A stretch of 64,000 bases of DNA from Bradyrhizobium yuanmingense (GTDB lineage Bacteria; Pseudomonadota; Alphaproteobacteria; Rhizobiales; Xanthobacteraceae), in NCBI RefSeq assembly GCF_900094575.1, contig NZ_FMAE01000006.1, positions 310,001 through 374,000 of the forward strand, given 5' to 3'. Within the stretch, counting starts at the first letter, position 1; every line of letters starts with the position of its first letter. Position numbers and translations under genes: made by a program. The notes below the pieces were generated by a model. The model did no database searches and was not told where the DNA came from. It saw only the letters and a list, made by a program, of their open reading frames with translations. This document shows, piece after piece, positions 33,553-42,793 of this stretch.

Positions 33553-35403
33553 ATGACCGACAATCGCAATACTATCCTCGCCGTCATTCTGTCCGGCCTG
33601 GTGCTGATCGCCTGGCAGTACTTCTACAATGTGCCGCAGATGGAGAAGCAGCGCGCGCAGCAGCAGGCGCAGTCCGAGCTCCAGAAGGGCAGCACGCCGC
33701 AGCCGGGCGTGTCCCCGACGCCGGGCAGCGCGCCGCAGCCCGGCGCGGCCCAGCCGTCGACGCCGGCCGCGAGCCCGCCCCAAGCGGTCGTTTCGCGCGA
33801 GACTGCCATTGCAGCGAGCCCGCGCGTCAAGATCGAGACGCCGCGGATCGCCGGCAGCATCTCGCTGAAGGGCGGCCGCATCGACGACATCGCGCTGGTG
33901 CAATATCGCGAGACGGTCGATCCGAAATCGCCGCCGATCGTCCTCTATTCGCCGTCGGGCACGGCGGAGCCCTATTACGCCGAGTTCGGCTGGGTTGCAG
34001 CGACGGGCGTGACGGCAAAGATGCCGGATGCCCAGACCGTCTGGCAGCAGGAGGGCAGCGGCAGCCTGACGCCGTCGACGCCCGTGGTGCTGAAATGGGA
34101 CAATGGCGACGGCCTGACTTTCCGCCGCACCATCGCCGTCGACGACCATTATCTCTTCACCATCAAGGACGAGGTGAGCAATGTCGGCAACGCGCCCGTC
34201 ACGCTCTATCCGTTCGCGCTGATCTCGCGCCACGGCGCGCCGCATGTCTCCGGCTACTATATCCTGCATGAGGGCCTGATCGGCTATCTCGGCGAACACA
34301 GGCTGCAGGAATATGCCTACAGCAAGATCGACGAAGCCAAGCAGGTGAACTTCAAGGCCACCAATGGCTGGCTCGGCATCACCGACAAATACTGGGCCTC
34401 CGCGCTGCTGCCGGATACCAACGCCCAGCTCCAGGCACGTTTCTCGTCGAACCCGGTCGGCAAGGTCCATACCTACCAGACCGACTATCTGCTCGACCCC
34501 GTCACCGTCGCGATCGGCGGCACCGCGACGGCCAACGCGCGGCTGTTCGCAGGTGCCAAGGAAGCCGGCGTGGTCGGCATCAACTTCCCGCTCGCGGGCC
34601 TCGGCGGCTACAACAAGGCGCTCGGCCTCAATCAGTTCGACCTGCTGATCGACTGGGGCTGGTTCTATTTCCTCACCAAGCCGATGTTCCTCGGCCTCGA
34701 CTTCTTCTTCCGCTTCTTCGGCAATTTCGGCGTCTCGATCCTGCTCGTCACGGTGATCGTGAAGCTGTTGTTCTTCCCGCTGGCGAACAAGTCCTACGCC
34801 TCGATGGCGAAGATGAAGTCGATCCAGCCGCAGCTGCTGGCACTGAAGGAGCGCTATCCCGACGACAAGGTGAAGCAGCAGCAGGAGATGATGGAGATCT
34901 ACCGCAAGGAGAAGATCAATCCGGTCGCCGGCTGTCTGCCCGTGCTGATCCAGATTCCGGTGTTCTTCGCGCTCTACAAGGTGCTGTTCGTCACCATCGA
35001 GATGCGGCACGCGCCGTTCTTCGGCTGGATCAAGGACCTCTCCGCGCCGGACCCGACCAACCTCTTCAACCTGTTCGGGCTGCTCCCGTTCGATCCGACC
35101 ACGATTCCGGTGTTCGGCTATTACCTCGCGCTCGGCATCTGGCCGATCATCATGGGCATCACGATGTGGATCCAGATGAAGCTGAATCCGACGCCGCCGG
35201 ATCCGACCCAGCAGATCATCTTCAACTGGATGCCGCTGATCTTCACCTTCATGCTGGCGGGATTCCCGGCGGGCCTCGTGATCTACTGGGCCTGGAACAA
35301 CCTGCTCTCGGTGGTCCAGCAGGGCTACATCATGCGCCGCAACGGCGTGAAGGTGGAATTACTCGACAATCTCAAGGCAACGTTCGCGAGGAAGGCGACG
35401 TAA
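33553..35403 (+). CDS. yidC: Membrane protein insertase YidC
   Basis: The 616-residue protein has an N-terminal membrane anchor, a Pro/Ala/Gln-rich linker, a large periplasmic beta-supersandwich domain (about 90-340) and five C-terminal membrane segments. The FFRFFGNFGVSILLVTVIVK segment marks the insertase core. It inserts and folds inner-membrane proteins with or without Sec. It starts 16 bases after rnpA; the usual small yidD gene is absent from this gap. A family B repeat follows. Confidence 0.97.
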   Translation: MTDNRNTILAVILSGLVLIAWQYFYNVPQMEKQRAQQQAQSELQKGSTPQPGVSPTPGSAPQPGAAQPSTPAASPPQAVVSRETAIAASPRVKIETPRIAGSISLKGGRIDDIALVQYRETVDPKSPPIVLYSPSGTAEPYYAEFGWVAATGVTAKMPDAQTVWQQEGSGSLTPSTPVVLKWDNGDGLTFRRTIAVDDHYLFTIKDEVSNVGNAPVTLYPFALISRHGAPHVSGYYILHEGLIGYLGEHRLQEYAYSKIDEAKQVNFKATNGWLGITDKYWASALLPDTNAQLQARFSSNPVGKVHTYQTDYLLDPVTVAIGGTATANARLFAGAKEAGVVGINFPLAGLGGYNKALGLNQFDLLIDWGWFYFLTKPMFLGLDFFFRFFGNFGVSILLVTVIVKLLFFPLANKSYASMAKMKSIQPQLLALKERYPDDKVKQQQEMMEIYRKEKINPVAGCLPVLIQIPVFFALYKVLFVTIEMRHAPFFGWIKDLSAPDPTNLFNLFGLLPFDPTTIPVFGYYLALGIWPIIMGITMWIQMKLNPTPPDPTQQIIFNWMPLIFTFMLAGFPAGLVIYWAWNNLLSVVQQGYIMRRNGVKVELLDNLKATFARKAT

Positions 35404-35407
35404 GCGT

Positions 35408-35495
35408 CGTCATTGCGAGGAGCCCTTGCGACGAAGCAATCCAGAGTCCCTCGGCGGATACATTTCTGGATTGCTTCGCTTCGCTCGCAATGACG
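35408..35495. repeat. Palindromic intergenic repeat, family B
   Basis: CGTCATTGCGAGGAGC and the inverted GCTCGCAATGACG bound the element, and an inner GCAATCCAGA/TCTGGATTGC pair forms a second stem. It fills the gap between yidC and engB. Confidence 0.8.
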
Positions 35496-35517
35496 CAAGG
35501 AAACAGCGAGGCTTCGC

Positions 35518-36171
35518 ATGACCGACGACAAAGATGCGAAGCTGATCGAGGCCGGGCGAAAACTGTTCGCTCGTGACTGGCAGTTCATCTGGGCCTCGCC
35601 TTCGATCGAAACGCTGCCGCCGATGGCGGGGCTGGAGATCGCCTTTGCCGGGCGCTCCAATGTCGGCAAGTCGAGCCTGATCAACGCGCTCACGGGCCGC
35701 AACGCGCTGGCGCGCACCTCGCATACGCCGGGCCGCACCCAGGAGCTGATCTTCTTCGAGGTCCCCGGCAAGAACGACCTGCGCCTCGTCGACATGCCCG
35801 GCTACGGCTATGCCAAGGCGCCGAAGAGCCAGGTCGCGTCCTGGACCGAGCTGATCCACAAATTCCTGCTGGGACGCGCCAGTCTCGCGCGCGTCTACGT
35901 GCTGATCGATGCGCGGCACGGGATCAAGGATGTCGATCTCGAGGTGCTGAAGACGCTCGACCGCTCCGCCGTCAGCTACCAGATCGTGCTGACCAAGGCC
36001 GACCAGGTGAAAGTCGCCGAGCTGCAAGCACGCATCGCCGAGACCGAGGCCGTGCTCGCCAAGCATCCGGCCGCGTTCCCGACCGTGCTCGCGACCTCGT
36101 CGCGCAGCGCGACCGGCATGGCCGAGCTTCGCGCCGCGATGGCGAAGCTCCTGGAAGAGCGGGCCTCGTGA
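35518..36171 (+). CDS. engB: Ribosome biogenesis GTPase EngB/YsxC
   Basis: The 217-residue protein has G1 GRSNVGKSS (45-53), G3 in VDMPGYGYAK, and G4 TKAD. It is the essential EngB family needed for 50S subunit assembly in the cytosol. The stop codon TGA overlaps the ATG of the DUF423 gene by one base, so the two are translationally coupled. Confidence 0.95.
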   Translation: MTDDKDAKLIEAGRKLFARDWQFIWASPSIETLPPMAGLEIAFAGRSNVGKSSLINALTGRNALARTSHTPGRTQELIFFEVPGKNDLRLVDMPGYGYAKAPKSQVASWTELIHKFLLGRASLARVYVLIDARHGIKDVDLEVLKTLDRSAVSYQIVLTKADQVKVAELQARIAETEAVLAKHPAAFPTVLATSSRSATGMAELRAAMAKLLEERAS

Positions 36172-36536
36172 TGGCAGCGCACCGCCTGCTGATCGGGCTT
36201 GCCGGCTTGATGGGCGCCGCCGGCGTCGCGCTGGCCGCCGCGTCCGCCCATGGTGCCGACGCGAGCCGTCTTGCCTCCGCCAGCGCCATGCTGCTGTTTC
36301 ATGTAAGTGCCATACTTGCGACCATCGCCTTGCTCACGCGCGGCCTTCTGCACGGCGGAATTGGAATCGTGGCGACGTTCGGCTTCGCGATCGGTGCCGC
36401 GCTGTTCGCAGGCGACCTCACCTTGCGGCAGTATGCCGGGCACGCGCTGTTTCCGATGGCGGCGCCGACGGGCGGAATGGTGATGATTGCGAGCTGGCTG
36501 GCGGTAAGCGTGGCGGCGGTGGCGGCGAAGCGCTGA
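36171..36536 (+). CDS. DUF423 family membrane protein
   Basis: The 121-residue product has four hydrophobic segments. They include LLIGLAGLMGAAGVALAAAS, LLFHVSAILATIALL, GIVATFGFAIGAALFAGDL and MVMIASWLAVSVAAVAA. It matches the DUF423 family (YgdD-like inner-membrane protein), whose function is unknown. It overlaps the engB stop by one base. A GTG three bases earlier is an alternative start. Confidence 0.88.
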   Translation: MAAHRLLIGLAGLMGAAGVALAAASAHGADASRLASASAMLLFHVSAILATIALLTRGLLHGGIGIVATFGFAIGAALFAGDLTLRQYAGHALFPMAAPTGGMVMIASWLAVSVAAVAAKR

Positions 36537-36540
36537 ATCC

Positions 36541-36624
36541 GTAGCCCGGATGGAGCGAAGCGCAATCCGGGGCCGGTGTCTGCGGCGACGAATCCCGGAT
36601 TACGCTGCGCTCCATCCGGGCTAC
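36541..36624. repeat. Palindromic intergenic repeat, family C
   Basis: GTAGCCCGGATGGAGCGAAGC and its inverted copy ending GCTCCATCCGGGCTAC enclose a short core. It lies between the DUF423 gene and argB. Confidence 0.85.
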
Positions 36625-36701
36625 ATAGCTGCCACACCTTTGCGCTGTCCCCGCCAATCGGATAGAACGCGCACCATTCGACCCGCCAGCGAGACCGCGA
36701 C

Positions 36702-37589
36702 ATGACCGACATCTCTCCGCTCGACCAGGCCCGCATCCTGTCCGAAGCGCTGCCGCACATGCAGCAATATGACGAGGAAACCATCGTCATCAAATATGGC
36801 GGCCATGCCATGGGCGACGAGGAGACCGCGAAGAACTTTGCCCGCGACATCGTGCTCTTGGAGCAGACCGCGATCAATCCGGTGGTGGTGCATGGCGGCG
36901 GGCCGCAGATCGCGACCATGCTCAAGCGTCTTGGGATCGTCTCGGAATTCGCCGCGGGCCTGCGCATCACCGATGCCGCGACCATCGAGATCGTCGAGAT
37001 GGTGCTCGCCGGCTCCGTCAACAAGCAGATCGTCGGCTACATCAACGAGGCCGGCGGCAAGGCGGTGGGCCTGTCCGGCAAGGACGGCAACATGGTGAAG
37101 GCGACCAAGACGACGCGCACCATCGTCGATCCCGACTCGAACATCGAGAAGGCGATCGATCTCGGCTTCGTCGGCGACCCCGAGAAGGTCGACCTCACTT
37201 TGCTCAACCAGCTGATCGGCTACGAGCTGATCCCGGTGCTGGCGCCGCTCGCAACCTCGAAAGAGGGCCAGACGCTGAACATCAACGCCGACACCTTTGC
37301 AGGGGCCGTCGCCGGCGCGCTGAAAGCCAAGCGCCTGCTGCTGCTCACCGACGTGCCCGGCGTGCTCGACAAGTCGAAGAAGCTGATCCCGCAATTGTCG
37401 GTGAAGGACGCGCGAAAACTGATCGCCGACGGCACCATCTCCGGCGGCATGATCCCGAAGGTCGAGACCTGCATCTACGCGCTGGAGCAGGGCGTCGAGG
37501 GCGTCGTCATCATCGACGGCAAGATGCAGCACGCGGTGCTGCTCGAGCTCTTCACCAACCAGGGCACGGGCACGCTGATCCACAAGTGA
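36702..37589 (+). CDS. argB: Acetylglutamate kinase
   Basis: The 295-residue protein has the amino-acid kinase signatures VIKYGGHAMG near the N-terminus, VVHGGGPQI and a later GMIPKVETC loop. It phosphorylates N-acetylglutamate in arginine synthesis. The C-terminal TNQGTGTLI is the family's usual end. The stop is followed by a family D repeat. Confidence 0.96.
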   Translation: MTDISPLDQARILSEALPHMQQYDEETIVIKYGGHAMGDEETAKNFARDIVLLEQTAINPVVVHGGGPQIATMLKRLGIVSEFAAGLRITDAATIEIVEMVLAGSVNKQIVGYINEAGGKAVGLSGKDGNMVKATKTTRTIVDPDSNIEKAIDLGFVGDPEKVDLTLLNQLIGYELIPVLAPLATSKEGQTLNINADTFAGAVAGALKAKRLLLLTDVPGVLDKSKKLIPQLSVKDARKLIADGTISGGMIPKVETCIYALEQGVEGVVIIDGKMQHAVLLELFTNQGTGTLIHK

Positions 37590-37617
37590 TGCGGGAACGC
37601 GAGCAGCGGAAGAAGGT

Positions 37618-37703
37618 CGTCATGCCCGGGCTTGTCCCGGGCATCCACGACCTTTCTTCTCGCGGCAAAGACGTGGATGGCCGGGTCAAGCCCGGCCATG
37701 ACG
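37618..37703. repeat. Palindromic intergenic repeat, family D
   Basis: The CGTCATGCCCGGGCTTGTCC arm and an inverted AAGCCCGGCCATGACG arm bound the element, with a CCACG/CGTGG pair inside. It ends two bases before the probable start of the DUF1036 gene and is read in frame with it. Confidence 0.85.
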
Positions 37704-37705
37704 AT

Positions 37706-38737
37706 TTGAGAGAGCGTCATCCACGCCGCTCCCCCCTCACCCGCTTCCTGATGACGCTGCCTGCCGCAACTGTCTCCTTCTTCTTCTCCTCGGCGCCGGC
37801 GATCGCCGACCTCAAGATCTGCAACCGCATGTCCTATGTGGTCGAGGCCGCGATCGGCATCGACGACAAGGCGGCCACCGCGACGCGCGGCTGGTTCAGG
37901 ATCGATCCCGCCGCCTGCCGCGTGGTGGTGCAGGGCACGCTGACCGCCGACCGCATCCTGCTCAACGCGCGCGCGCTCGGCGTCTACGGCGCGTCCCCGA
38001 TCCCGCAAAGCGGCAACGACATGCTGTGCGTCGCGCAGGACAATTTCGTCATCGCGGCGGCGCGGCAGTGCCGCAGCGGCCAGACGCAGGTTCCCTTCAC
38101 GCAGGTGACGCCGACGCAAAGCCCGGACGGCAACCTCGTCGCTTATCTCGCTGAGGATTCCGAATATGACGACGAGCAGGCGCGCCTCGCCGGCATCCAG
38201 CGGCTCCTGGTGATCGCAGGCTACGACGCCGCGCCGATCGATGGCGTCGACGGGCCAAAGACGCAGAGCGCGCTGGCCGCATTCCTGAAGAGCCGGGGCT
38301 TGTCGTCCGACATCGTGGGCTCGCAGAACTTCTTCAAGACCATGGTCGATGCCGTGCAGACGCCGTCCGCGACCGGCCTCACCTGGTGCAACGACACGCC
38401 GCACAAGGTGATGGCGGCGATCGCGACCGACGACGGCAAGGCCGTGACCAGCCGCGGCTGGTATCGCATCGATCCCAAGACCTGCCTGCACCCCGATGTA
38501 TCAGGCCAGCCGAAGCAGATCTTCAGCTTCGCGGAAGCGGTCGACGCCGACAACCGAATCGTCAAGCTGAAGGACAAGCCGCTGAATTGGGGCGGCGACA
38601 GGCAGCTCTGCACACGCGAGACCAAGTTCGAGACCAGCGAGCAGACCGATTGCGGCGCGCGCGGCTTTGCGCCAACGGGCTTCGGCGCGGTAGACATGTC
38701 GAGCGGCGGCAAGACGCTGCGCTTTGCCGTGCCGTGA
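37706..38737 (+). CDS. Exported protein with two DUF1036-like domains
   Basis: The product (about 343 residues) has a signal peptide (RERHPRRSPLTRFLMTLPAA then VSFFFSSAPAIA). Two similar domains start at ADLKICNRMSYVVEAAIG and LTWCNDTPHKVMAAIA and share a RGW(Y/F)RIDP motif with conserved cysteines. Between them lies a peptidoglycan-binding-like helix set (GIQRLLVIAGYDAAPIDGVD). DUF1036 proteins are periplasmic and of unknown function. The TTG at 37706 gives the best signal peptide; the ATG at 37751 is an alternative. Frames running further upstream would translate the repeat. Confidence 0.75.
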   Translation: MRERHPRRSPLTRFLMTLPAATVSFFFSSAPAIADLKICNRMSYVVEAAIGIDDKAATATRGWFRIDPAACRVVVQGTLTADRILLNARALGVYGASPIPQSGNDMLCVAQDNFVIAAARQCRSGQTQVPFTQVTPTQSPDGNLVAYLAEDSEYDDEQARLAGIQRLLVIAGYDAAPIDGVDGPKTQSALAAFLKSRGLSSDIVGSQNFFKTMVDAVQTPSATGLTWCNDTPHKVMAAIATDDGKAVTSRGWYRIDPKTCLHPDVSGQPKQIFSFAEAVDADNRIVKLKDKPLNWGGDRQLCTRETKFETSEQTDCGARGFAPTGFGAVDMSSGGKTLRFAVP

Positions 38738-38780
38738 GATTGGCGCAATGATCAGCACGCAAGCATCCACAAGCTCCGCC

Positions 38781-38914
38781 GTCGTCCCCGCGAAGGCGGG
38801 GACCCATAACCCCAAGGAGTGGTTGCGGAGGGAAGCTGGTCACCCCGAGTCTTCGCAAAACTCCTCCCTGGGGTTATGGGTCCCGGGCTCGCGCTTCGCG
38901 CGCCCCGGGACGAC
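38781..38914. repeat. Palindromic intergenic repeat, family F
   Basis: GTCGTCCCCGCGAAGGCGGG and an inverted CGCCCCGGGACGAC mark the ends, and CCCATAACCCC/GGGGTTATGGG pair inside. It lies between the DUF1036 gene and the nucleotidase gene and ends 18 bases before the latter. Confidence 0.8.
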
Positions 38915-38931
38915 AAGTTGAGAATGCCGAT

Positions 38932-39621
38932 ATGACCTTCCCCCGCAGCTTCAACCATGTCGACACCTGGGTGTTCGACCTCGACAACACGCTCTATCCG
39001 CATCACGTCAATCTGTGGCAGCAGGTCGATGCGCGGATCGGGGAGTTCGTCTGCAACTGGCTGAATGTCGGCCCGGAGGAAGCGCGGGCGATCCAGAAAG
39101 ACTATTATCGCCGCTTCGGCACCACGATGCGCGGCATGATGACCCTGCACGGCGTTTCCGCCGACGACTACCTCGCCTATGTCCACAAGATCGACCACTC
39201 TCCGCTGGAGCCGAATCCGGCGCTTGGCGCGGCCATCGCAAAGCTGCCGGGCCGCAAGCTGATCCTCACCAACGGCTCGGTCGACCATGTCGATGCCGTG
39301 CTGGCGCGGCTCGGCTTCGCCGACCATTTCGACGGCGTGTTCGACATCATCGCCGCCGAGTTCGAACCGAAGCCGGCGGAGCAGACCTACCGCAAGTTCC
39401 TCGGCCAGCATGCGGTCGATCCGACCCGCGCCGCCATGTTCGAGGACCTCGCCCGCAACCTCACCGTCCCCTACCGGCTCGGCATGACCACCGTGCTGGT
39501 GGTGCCCGACGGCACCAAGGAGGTGGTGCGCGAGGACTGGGAGCTGGAAGGCCGCGACGCCGCCCATGTCGACCACGTCACGGATGATCTGGCGGGGTTT
39601 TTGGCAAAGTTGTCGGGGTGA
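38932..39621 (+). CDS. HAD-superfamily pyrimidine 5'-nucleotidase-like protein
   Basis: The 229-residue protein has the HAD motif I DLDNTLYPH (catalytic Asps in VFDLDNTLY), motif II LTNGS and a later motif III-IV region (FEDLARNL). It matches the pyrimidine 5'-nucleotidase subgroup that hydrolyses UMP/CMP in relatives, although the exact substrate is untested. A family C repeat follows. Confidence 0.85.
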   Translation: MTFPRSFNHVDTWVFDLDNTLYPHHVNLWQQVDARIGEFVCNWLNVGPEEARAIQKDYYRRFGTTMRGMMTLHGVSADDYLAYVHKIDHSPLEPNPALGAAIAKLPGRKLILTNGSVDHVDAVLARLGFADHFDGVFDIIAAEFEPKPAEQTYRKFLGQHAVDPTRAAMFEDLARNLTVPYRLGMTTVLVVPDGTKEVVREDWELEGRDAAHVDHVTDDLAGFLAKLSG

Positions 39622-39625
39622 TTTC

Positions 39626-39712
39626 GTAGCCTGGATGGAGCGTAGCGTAATCCGGGGCTGGCGTAGCTGCGGAGAGACTGTCCCGGATTGCGCTTCGCTC
39701 CATCCGGGCTAC
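39626..39712. repeat. Palindromic intergenic repeat, family C
   Basis: GTAGCCTGGATGGAGCGTAGC and the inverted CGCTCCATCCGGGCTAC bound a short core. It is a second copy of the family at 36541 and lies upstream of dapD. Confidence 0.85.
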
Positions 39713-39820
39713 GGGTCTTCCCGGGTGGTGATCCAGAACGCAGCCTTGACTCCGCTCCGCCAAATCCCGAAAAAGCGCTCCAATTCTCGCGAAACCACGC
39801 GCTTCCCAGAGGAAATCACG

Positions 39821-40666
39821 ATGTCCCTTGCAGCCCTCGAATCCACCATCAACAGCGCCTTCGAGGCGCGTGAAGGCATCTCGACCACGACCAAGGGCGA
39901 GGTGCGCGAGGCCGTCGACCAGTCGCTGGAGATCCTTGACAAGGGCGAGGCGCGCGTTGCCGAGCGCGGCAGCGACGGCAAGTGGAAGGTCAATCAATGG
40001 CTGAAGAAGGCCGTGCTGCTGTCGTTCCGCCTCAACGACATGGACGTCATTGGCGGCGGCCCCGGCAAGGCAAGCTGGTGGGACAAGGTGCCCTCGAAGT
40101 TCGAAGGCTGGGGCCCGAACCGCTTCCGCGATGCCGGTTTTCGCGCGGTGCCCGGCGCGATCGTCCGCCGCTCGGCCTTCATCGCCAAGAACGTCGTCTT
40201 GATGCCGTCCTTCGTCAATCTCGGCGCCTATGTCGATGAGAGCACGATGGTCGACACCTGGGCCACCGTCGGCTCCTGCGCGCAGATCGGCAAGCGCGTG
40301 CACATCTCGGGCGGCGCCGGCATCGGCGGCGTGCTCGAGCCGCTGCAGGCCGAGCCGGTCATCATCGAGGACGATTGCTTCATCGGCGCGCGCTCGGAAG
40401 TCGCCGAAGGCGTGATCGTGCGCAAGGGCGCGGTGCTGGCGATGGGCGTGTTCCTGGGAGCCTCGACCAAGATCGTCGACCGCGAGACCGGCGAGGTCTT
40501 CATGGGCGAAGTGCCCGAATATTCCGTCGTGGTGCCCGGCGCGCTGCCCGGCAAGCCGATGAAGAACGGCCAGATCGGCCCGAGCACCGCTTGCGCCGTG
40601 ATCGTCAAGCGCGTCGACGAGCGCACGCGGTCGAAGACCAGCATCAACGAGCTGCTACGGGATTGA
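39821..40666 (+). CDS. dapD: 2,3,4,5-Tetrahydropyridine-2,6-dicarboxylate N-succinyltransferase
   Basis: The 281-residue product has the DapD start (MSLAALESTINSAFEAREGI) and the left-handed beta-helix hexapeptide repeats in the second half (CAQIGKRVHISGGAGIGGV). It acts in the succinylase branch of lysine/diaminopimelate synthesis. AGAGGAAATCACG before ATG 39821 is the ribosome site; an in-frame extension to 39566 runs through a repeat and is rejected. dapE lies 0.8 kb downstream. Confidence 0.97.
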   Translation: MSLAALESTINSAFEAREGISTTTKGEVREAVDQSLEILDKGEARVAERGSDGKWKVNQWLKKAVLLSFRLNDMDVIGGGPGKASWWDKVPSKFEGWGPNRFRDAGFRAVPGAIVRRSAFIAKNVVLMPSFVNLGAYVDESTMVDTWATVGSCAQIGKRVHISGGAGIGGVLEPLQAEPVIIEDDCFIGARSEVAEGVIVRKGAVLAMGVFLGASTKIVDRETGEVFMGEVPEYSVVVPGALPGKPMKNGQIGPSTACAVIVKRVDERTRSKTSINELLRD

Positions 40667-40671
40667 TGCAA

Positions 40672-40746
40672 GGCGAGTAGCGAATGGCCAGTGGCGAATA
40701 GGGCGCCAATCCTACTTGCCATTCACCATTCACCATTCGCTGCTAG
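40672..40746. repeat. Imperfect inverted repeat after dapD
   Basis: AGTAGCGAATGGCCAGTGGC and the imperfect inverted CACCATTCGCTGCT arm form a hairpin-like element. It fills half of the gap between dapD and the DUF805 gene and differs from families A to F. Confidence 0.55.
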
Positions 40747-40812
40747 GATCGAACCCACCCTCCCTCCATCGCGACCAATTTCCGGGCGGCCATTCCGCCC
40801 GGAGCCACTCGC

Positions 40813-41457
40813 ATGGACTGGATCTGGTACCTATTCCGCTTCGACGGCCGCATCAATCGCGCCCTGCTGTGGCAGGCGCTGCTGATCGTTGCGCTGCTGG
40901 CAGGCTTGCTGGAGGTGATCGGTCAGATCATTCATCTGCCCAATGCCGACGGATCGTTGCAGCTCTCGCTCAAGCTCGATTTCGGCCTTGGCGATCTGTT
41001 CAAGCTGGCCGATCCCCGGGAACACCCTTCACTCGCGTCTACCGACCGCGCGCCCCTGATCCTGAGGGCATTCGGCATGTCGCTGTTCCTGTGGGTCTAT
41101 CTGGCAACGGCGATCAAGCGGCTGCACGACCGTGACAGGAGCGGCTGGTGGCTCGTTCCGTTTTTCCTCGTGCCCGGCCTGTTCAACCAGTTCTCGGACC
41201 TGCTCCCCGACACCAGCGTGATGCTTCTTTTCAACCTCGCCGCTTCGATGCTGTGGCTGTGGGGTCTCGTCGAGATGCTCTGCGTGCCCGGCACTGTCGG
41301 CGATAACCGGTTCGGGCCTGATCCGCTGGCCGGGATCGCGTATGAGTCCACGCCCGCCTCGCCGCCTGCGAAGAGCTGGGACCAGGGCCGCGAGATCGAA
41401 ATTGTTCCGCCCAGCGCTAGCCCACCCGGCGGCATGCATGTTAAGCGGGGCGCATGA
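40813..41457 (+). CDS. DUF805 family membrane protein
   Basis: The 214-residue product has four hydrophobic segments, with LWQALLIVALLAGLLEVIGQ first, and the family motif IKRLHDRDRSGWW. DUF805 proteins are small inner-membrane proteins of unknown function. It overlaps dapE by four bases (ATGA), so the two genes are coupled. Confidence 0.88.
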   Translation: MDWIWYLFRFDGRINRALLWQALLIVALLAGLLEVIGQIIHLPNADGSLQLSLKLDFGLGDLFKLADPREHPSLASTDRAPLILRAFGMSLFLWVYLATAIKRLHDRDRSGWWLVPFFLVPGLFNQFSDLLPDTSVMLLFNLAASMLWLWGLVEMLCVPGTVGDNRFGPDPLAGIAYESTPASPPAKSWDQGREIEIVPPSASPPGGMHVKRGA

Positions 41458-42620
41458 CCGATGCCCTCTCGATCGCCCGCGACCTGATCCGTTGCCCTTC
41501 AGTCACTCCGGCCGATGCCGGCGCGCTCGGGGTGCTCGAAAAAATCCTGGGCGCTGCCGGCTTCGCCTGTGACCGCGTGACCTTCAGCGAGGAAGGCACC
41601 GCCGACGTCGACAATCTCTACGCTCGGATCGGCACCGACGGTCCGCACATCACCTTCGCAGGCCACACCGATGTGGTGCCGCCCGGCGACGAGAGCGCCT
41701 GGAGCGTCGGCGCGTTCTCCGGAGAGGTGAAGGACGGCGTGCTGCATGGCCGCGGCGCGGTCGACATGAAAGGCGGCATCGCCTGCTCGGTCGCCGCGGT
41801 GCTGGAGCATCTCGCCGCCAACGGCGGCAAGCCGCGCGAGGACGGTGCGGGCTCGATCTCGTTCCTGATCACCGGCGACGAGGAAGACGTCTCGATCAAC
41901 GGCACCATCAAGCTGCTGAAATGGGTCGCCGAGCGCGGCGAGAAATTCGACCATTGCGTGCTCGGCGAGCCCTCCAACGTCGAGGCGCTCGGCGACACCA
42001 TCAAGATCGGCCGGCGCGGCTCGCAATCCGGCACGCTCGTCGTCGACGGCGTGCAGGGCCACGTCGCCTATCCGCACCGCGCCTCCAATCCGGTGCCTGA
42101 TATCTCGCGGCTGATCGTCGCGATCTCCGACGAGCCGCTCGACCATGGCAGCGCGCAATTCCAGGCGTCCAATCTCGAATTCGTCTCGGTCGACGTCGGC
42201 AACAAGGCCTTCAACGTCATCCCCGGCGAGGCCCGCGCAAGATTCAACATCCGCTACAACGACAACCACACCCAGGCGAGCTTGCGTGAATTGGTGGAGA
42301 CGCGTCTCGCCAAAGCCTGCGGCAACCGCATCAAGGCCCGCATCGTGTGGGAGCCCTCCAACTCGAACGTGTTCGTGACCAAGCCGGGTCCGTTCACCGA
42401 TCTCGCGGTCTCCGCGATCGAGGAGGTGACGGGACGCAAGCCCGAGCTGTCGACGTCAGGCGGCACGTCGGATGCGCGGTTTATTTCAAGCTATTGCCCC
42501 GTGATCGAGTTCGGCCTGGTCGGGCAGACCATGCACCAGATCGACGAGCGCGTGCCGGTGGCGGATCTGGAGAGGCTGACGAAAGTGTATCGCGGGATTT
42601 TGGCGCGGTATTTTGCTTGA
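41454..42620 (+). CDS. dapE: Succinyl-diaminopimelate desuccinylase
   Basis: The 388-residue product is an M20 metallopeptidase-family DapE. It shows HTDVVPPGD (zinc His), RGAVDMKGGIA (bridging Asp) and ITGDEEDVSING (general-base Glu). It removes the succinyl group from N-succinyl-LL-diaminopimelate in the lysine and cell-wall precursor pathway. It overlaps the DUF805 gene by four bases. Confidence 0.97.
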   Translation: MTDALSIARDLIRCPSVTPADAGALGVLEKILGAAGFACDRVTFSEEGTADVDNLYARIGTDGPHITFAGHTDVVPPGDESAWSVGAFSGEVKDGVLHGRGAVDMKGGIACSVAAVLEHLAANGGKPREDGAGSISFLITGDEEDVSINGTIKLLKWVAERGEKFDHCVLGEPSNVEALGDTIKIGRRGSQSGTLVVDGVQGHVAYPHRASNPVPDISRLIVAISDEPLDHGSAQFQASNLEFVSVDVGNKAFNVIPGEARARFNIRYNDNHTQASLRELVETRLAKACGNRIKARIVWEPSNSNVFVTKPGPFTDLAVSAIEEVTGRKPELSTSGGTSDARFISSYCPVIEFGLVGQTMHQIDERVPVADLERLTKVYRGILARYFA

Positions 42621-42646
42621 GGCAGTGTTGCCTCCATAAACACGAC

Positions 42647-42750
42647 CGTCATCGCCCGGCTTGACCGGGCGATCCAGTATTCCAGAGACGGCAGTGATTG
42701 AGCCGAGAGGCCGCGGCGTACTGGACGCCCCGGTCAAGCCGGGGCATGAC
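42647..42750. repeat. Palindromic intergenic repeat, family E
   Basis: CGTCATCGCCCGGCTTGACC and the inverted CAAGCCGGGGCATGAC bound the element, with ATCCAGTATTCC and GTACTGGA inside. It lies between the convergent dapE and truA genes. Confidence 0.8.
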
Positions 42751-42793
42751 ACCGAGGTTTGGCGAGAGCGTGCCCGCTCTCTGCGCCGCTCGC

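Noticed and set aside
33454..35010. Long open frame opposite yidC
   Set aside because: YidC is certain from its sequence; the opposite frame encodes Arg/His/Leu-biased residues with no domain.
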